Position numbers and translations under genes: made by a program
Shown: in pieces, positions 5,046-5,544 of the stretch
Layout: each line of letters opens with the position of its first letter
Numbering within the stretch: position 1 is the first letter of the stretch
Notes under the pieces: generated by a model
Database searches by the model: none
The model's input: the letters and a program-made list of their open reading frames with translations, nothing else
What the model was told of the DNA's origin: nothing
Source of the DNA: an uncultured Lachnospiraceae bacterium
Lineage (GTDB): Bacteria > Bacillota > Clostridia > Lachnospirales > Lachnospiraceae
Reading direction: 5' to 3'
DNA length: 5,544 nt
NCBI GenBank assembly: GCA_945643825.1
Contig: CALZEZ010000111.1
Span: 1 to 5,544 of the forward strand

Positions 5046-5544
5046 TTAATATAAAGAAATAATGTAGACACTGCCACCAATCTGAATCTTCATGCCGTTT
5101 GTTACCGTCACATAATCCGTAATTTTCTTACCGTTTAAATAGGTTCCGTTCGAGGATCCCATATCCTTTACCACAAACGTTCCATTCACAAAGCCAAACT
5201 GGCAGTGAACGCCAGAAACCGTGACATCGTCACGGATCACAATCTTATTATCAGCACCTCTGCCGACCGTCATCACAGAGTCAATTCTACACTCAAATCT
5301 TCTGGTCGGATTCGCCGCATCAATTAACGCAAACAAATGAGCCCCCGTCTTCTTCGCCGCGGGCTGATTATTCTGATCAAACAAATATACCGTTTTGTTA
5401 TCTCCGGCATTTGCTGCCATCTGGTTTCCTGCCCATGGATCGGGCTTCAACTCATTACGCAATCTCTGATCCAGCTGATTTCCAGCATAATTTCCATACC
5501 CCGGACCAGGCATATTCGCCTGCGGCATGTATCCCGGCTCCGGT
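5046..5544 (-). CDS. FHA-domain protein (probably missing its N-terminus at the window edge)
   Basis: The forkhead-associated domain, which binds phosphothreonine peptides, fills the C-terminal half. Counting from the Met at 5528: GRG (89-91), the phosphate-binding SGVH (Ser105, His108), and SSNGTYLNG (125-133, with Asn127-Gly128 and Asn132-Gly133). All the conserved positions are present, so peptide binding should be intact. Before it lies a disordered Pro/Gly/Asn/Gln stretch (1-45) and a strand-rich part (46-80) that belongs to the FHA fold. The reading frame stays open from 5528 to the window edge and encodes more of the same Pro/Gly sequence (PEPGY), so the Met at 5528 is probably internal and the gene probably begins outside; a GGAG 9 bases before that Met leaves the shorter form possible. 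No membrane segment is visible. It ends 20 bases before a terminator-like hairpin. Its likely partner is a phosphorylated protein such as the kinase encoded downstream. Confidence 0.9.
   Translation of the reverse strand, partial: PEPGYMPQANMPGPGYGNYAGNQLDQRLRNELKPDPWAGNQMAANAGDNKTVYLFDQNNQPAAKKTGAHLFALIDAANPTRRFECRIDSVMTVGRGADNKIVIRDDVTVSGVHCQFGFVNGTFVVKDMGSSNGTYLNGKKITDYVTVTNGMKIQIGGSVYIISLY

Noticed and set aside
5031..5059. Promoter for the WXG genes (GATAAT at 5031-5036 on the minus strand)
   Set aside because: The -10-like match is fair, but the hexamer 17 bases upstream (TTTCTT) is a poor -35, and the area is AT-rich enough for chance matches.

Overview
The window reads as a compact, one-directional gene cluster on the minus strand of a low-to-mid GC Firmicute, most likely a Clostridia/Lachnospiraceae-type bacterium. 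The grounds are the strong AGGAGG-type ribosome binding sites, small intergenic gaps, a zinc-ribbon Ser/Thr kinase with an HRDISPDN catalytic loop, and WXG100 proteins of the Gram-positive type VII secretion system (T7SS). The taxonomic call is an inference from style, not from a marker gene.

In transcription order (right to left) the window holds: (1) the C-terminal part of an FHA-domain protein that probably begins outside the window; (2) a short gap with a GC-rich terminator-like hairpin; (3) three small helical WXG-motif proteins in a row, spaced by 14 bases each; (4) a lipoprotein 4 bases further on; (5) a 559-residue protein with an N-terminal alpha/beta-hydrolase (lipase-like, GHSKG) domain and a C-terminal helical domain ending in a YxxxE motif; (6) a membrane-anchored Ser/Thr kinase with an N-terminal zinc ribbon, whose start overlaps the lipase gene by 14 bases and whose C-terminal end runs off the left edge.

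The most coherent reading is a T7SS effector module. The lipase would be a secreted toxin with 'reverse' domain order (catalytic domain first, export domain last), as described for Staphylococcus aureus TslA. The WXG proteins would be its export partners and the lipoprotein its surface-exposed immunity protein. What sets this locus apart is that the module is sandwiched between an FHA protein and a kinase. The kinase linker carries a run of Thr-Met-Pro-Leu/Met repeats that would fit FHA phosphothreonine docking, which suggests phosphorylation control of export or of toxin expression. No T7SS core component (EssC, EssB, EsaA, EsaB) is in the window, so the secretion link rests on motifs and gene order. 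No RNA genes, insertion sequences, CRISPR arrays or origins were seen.
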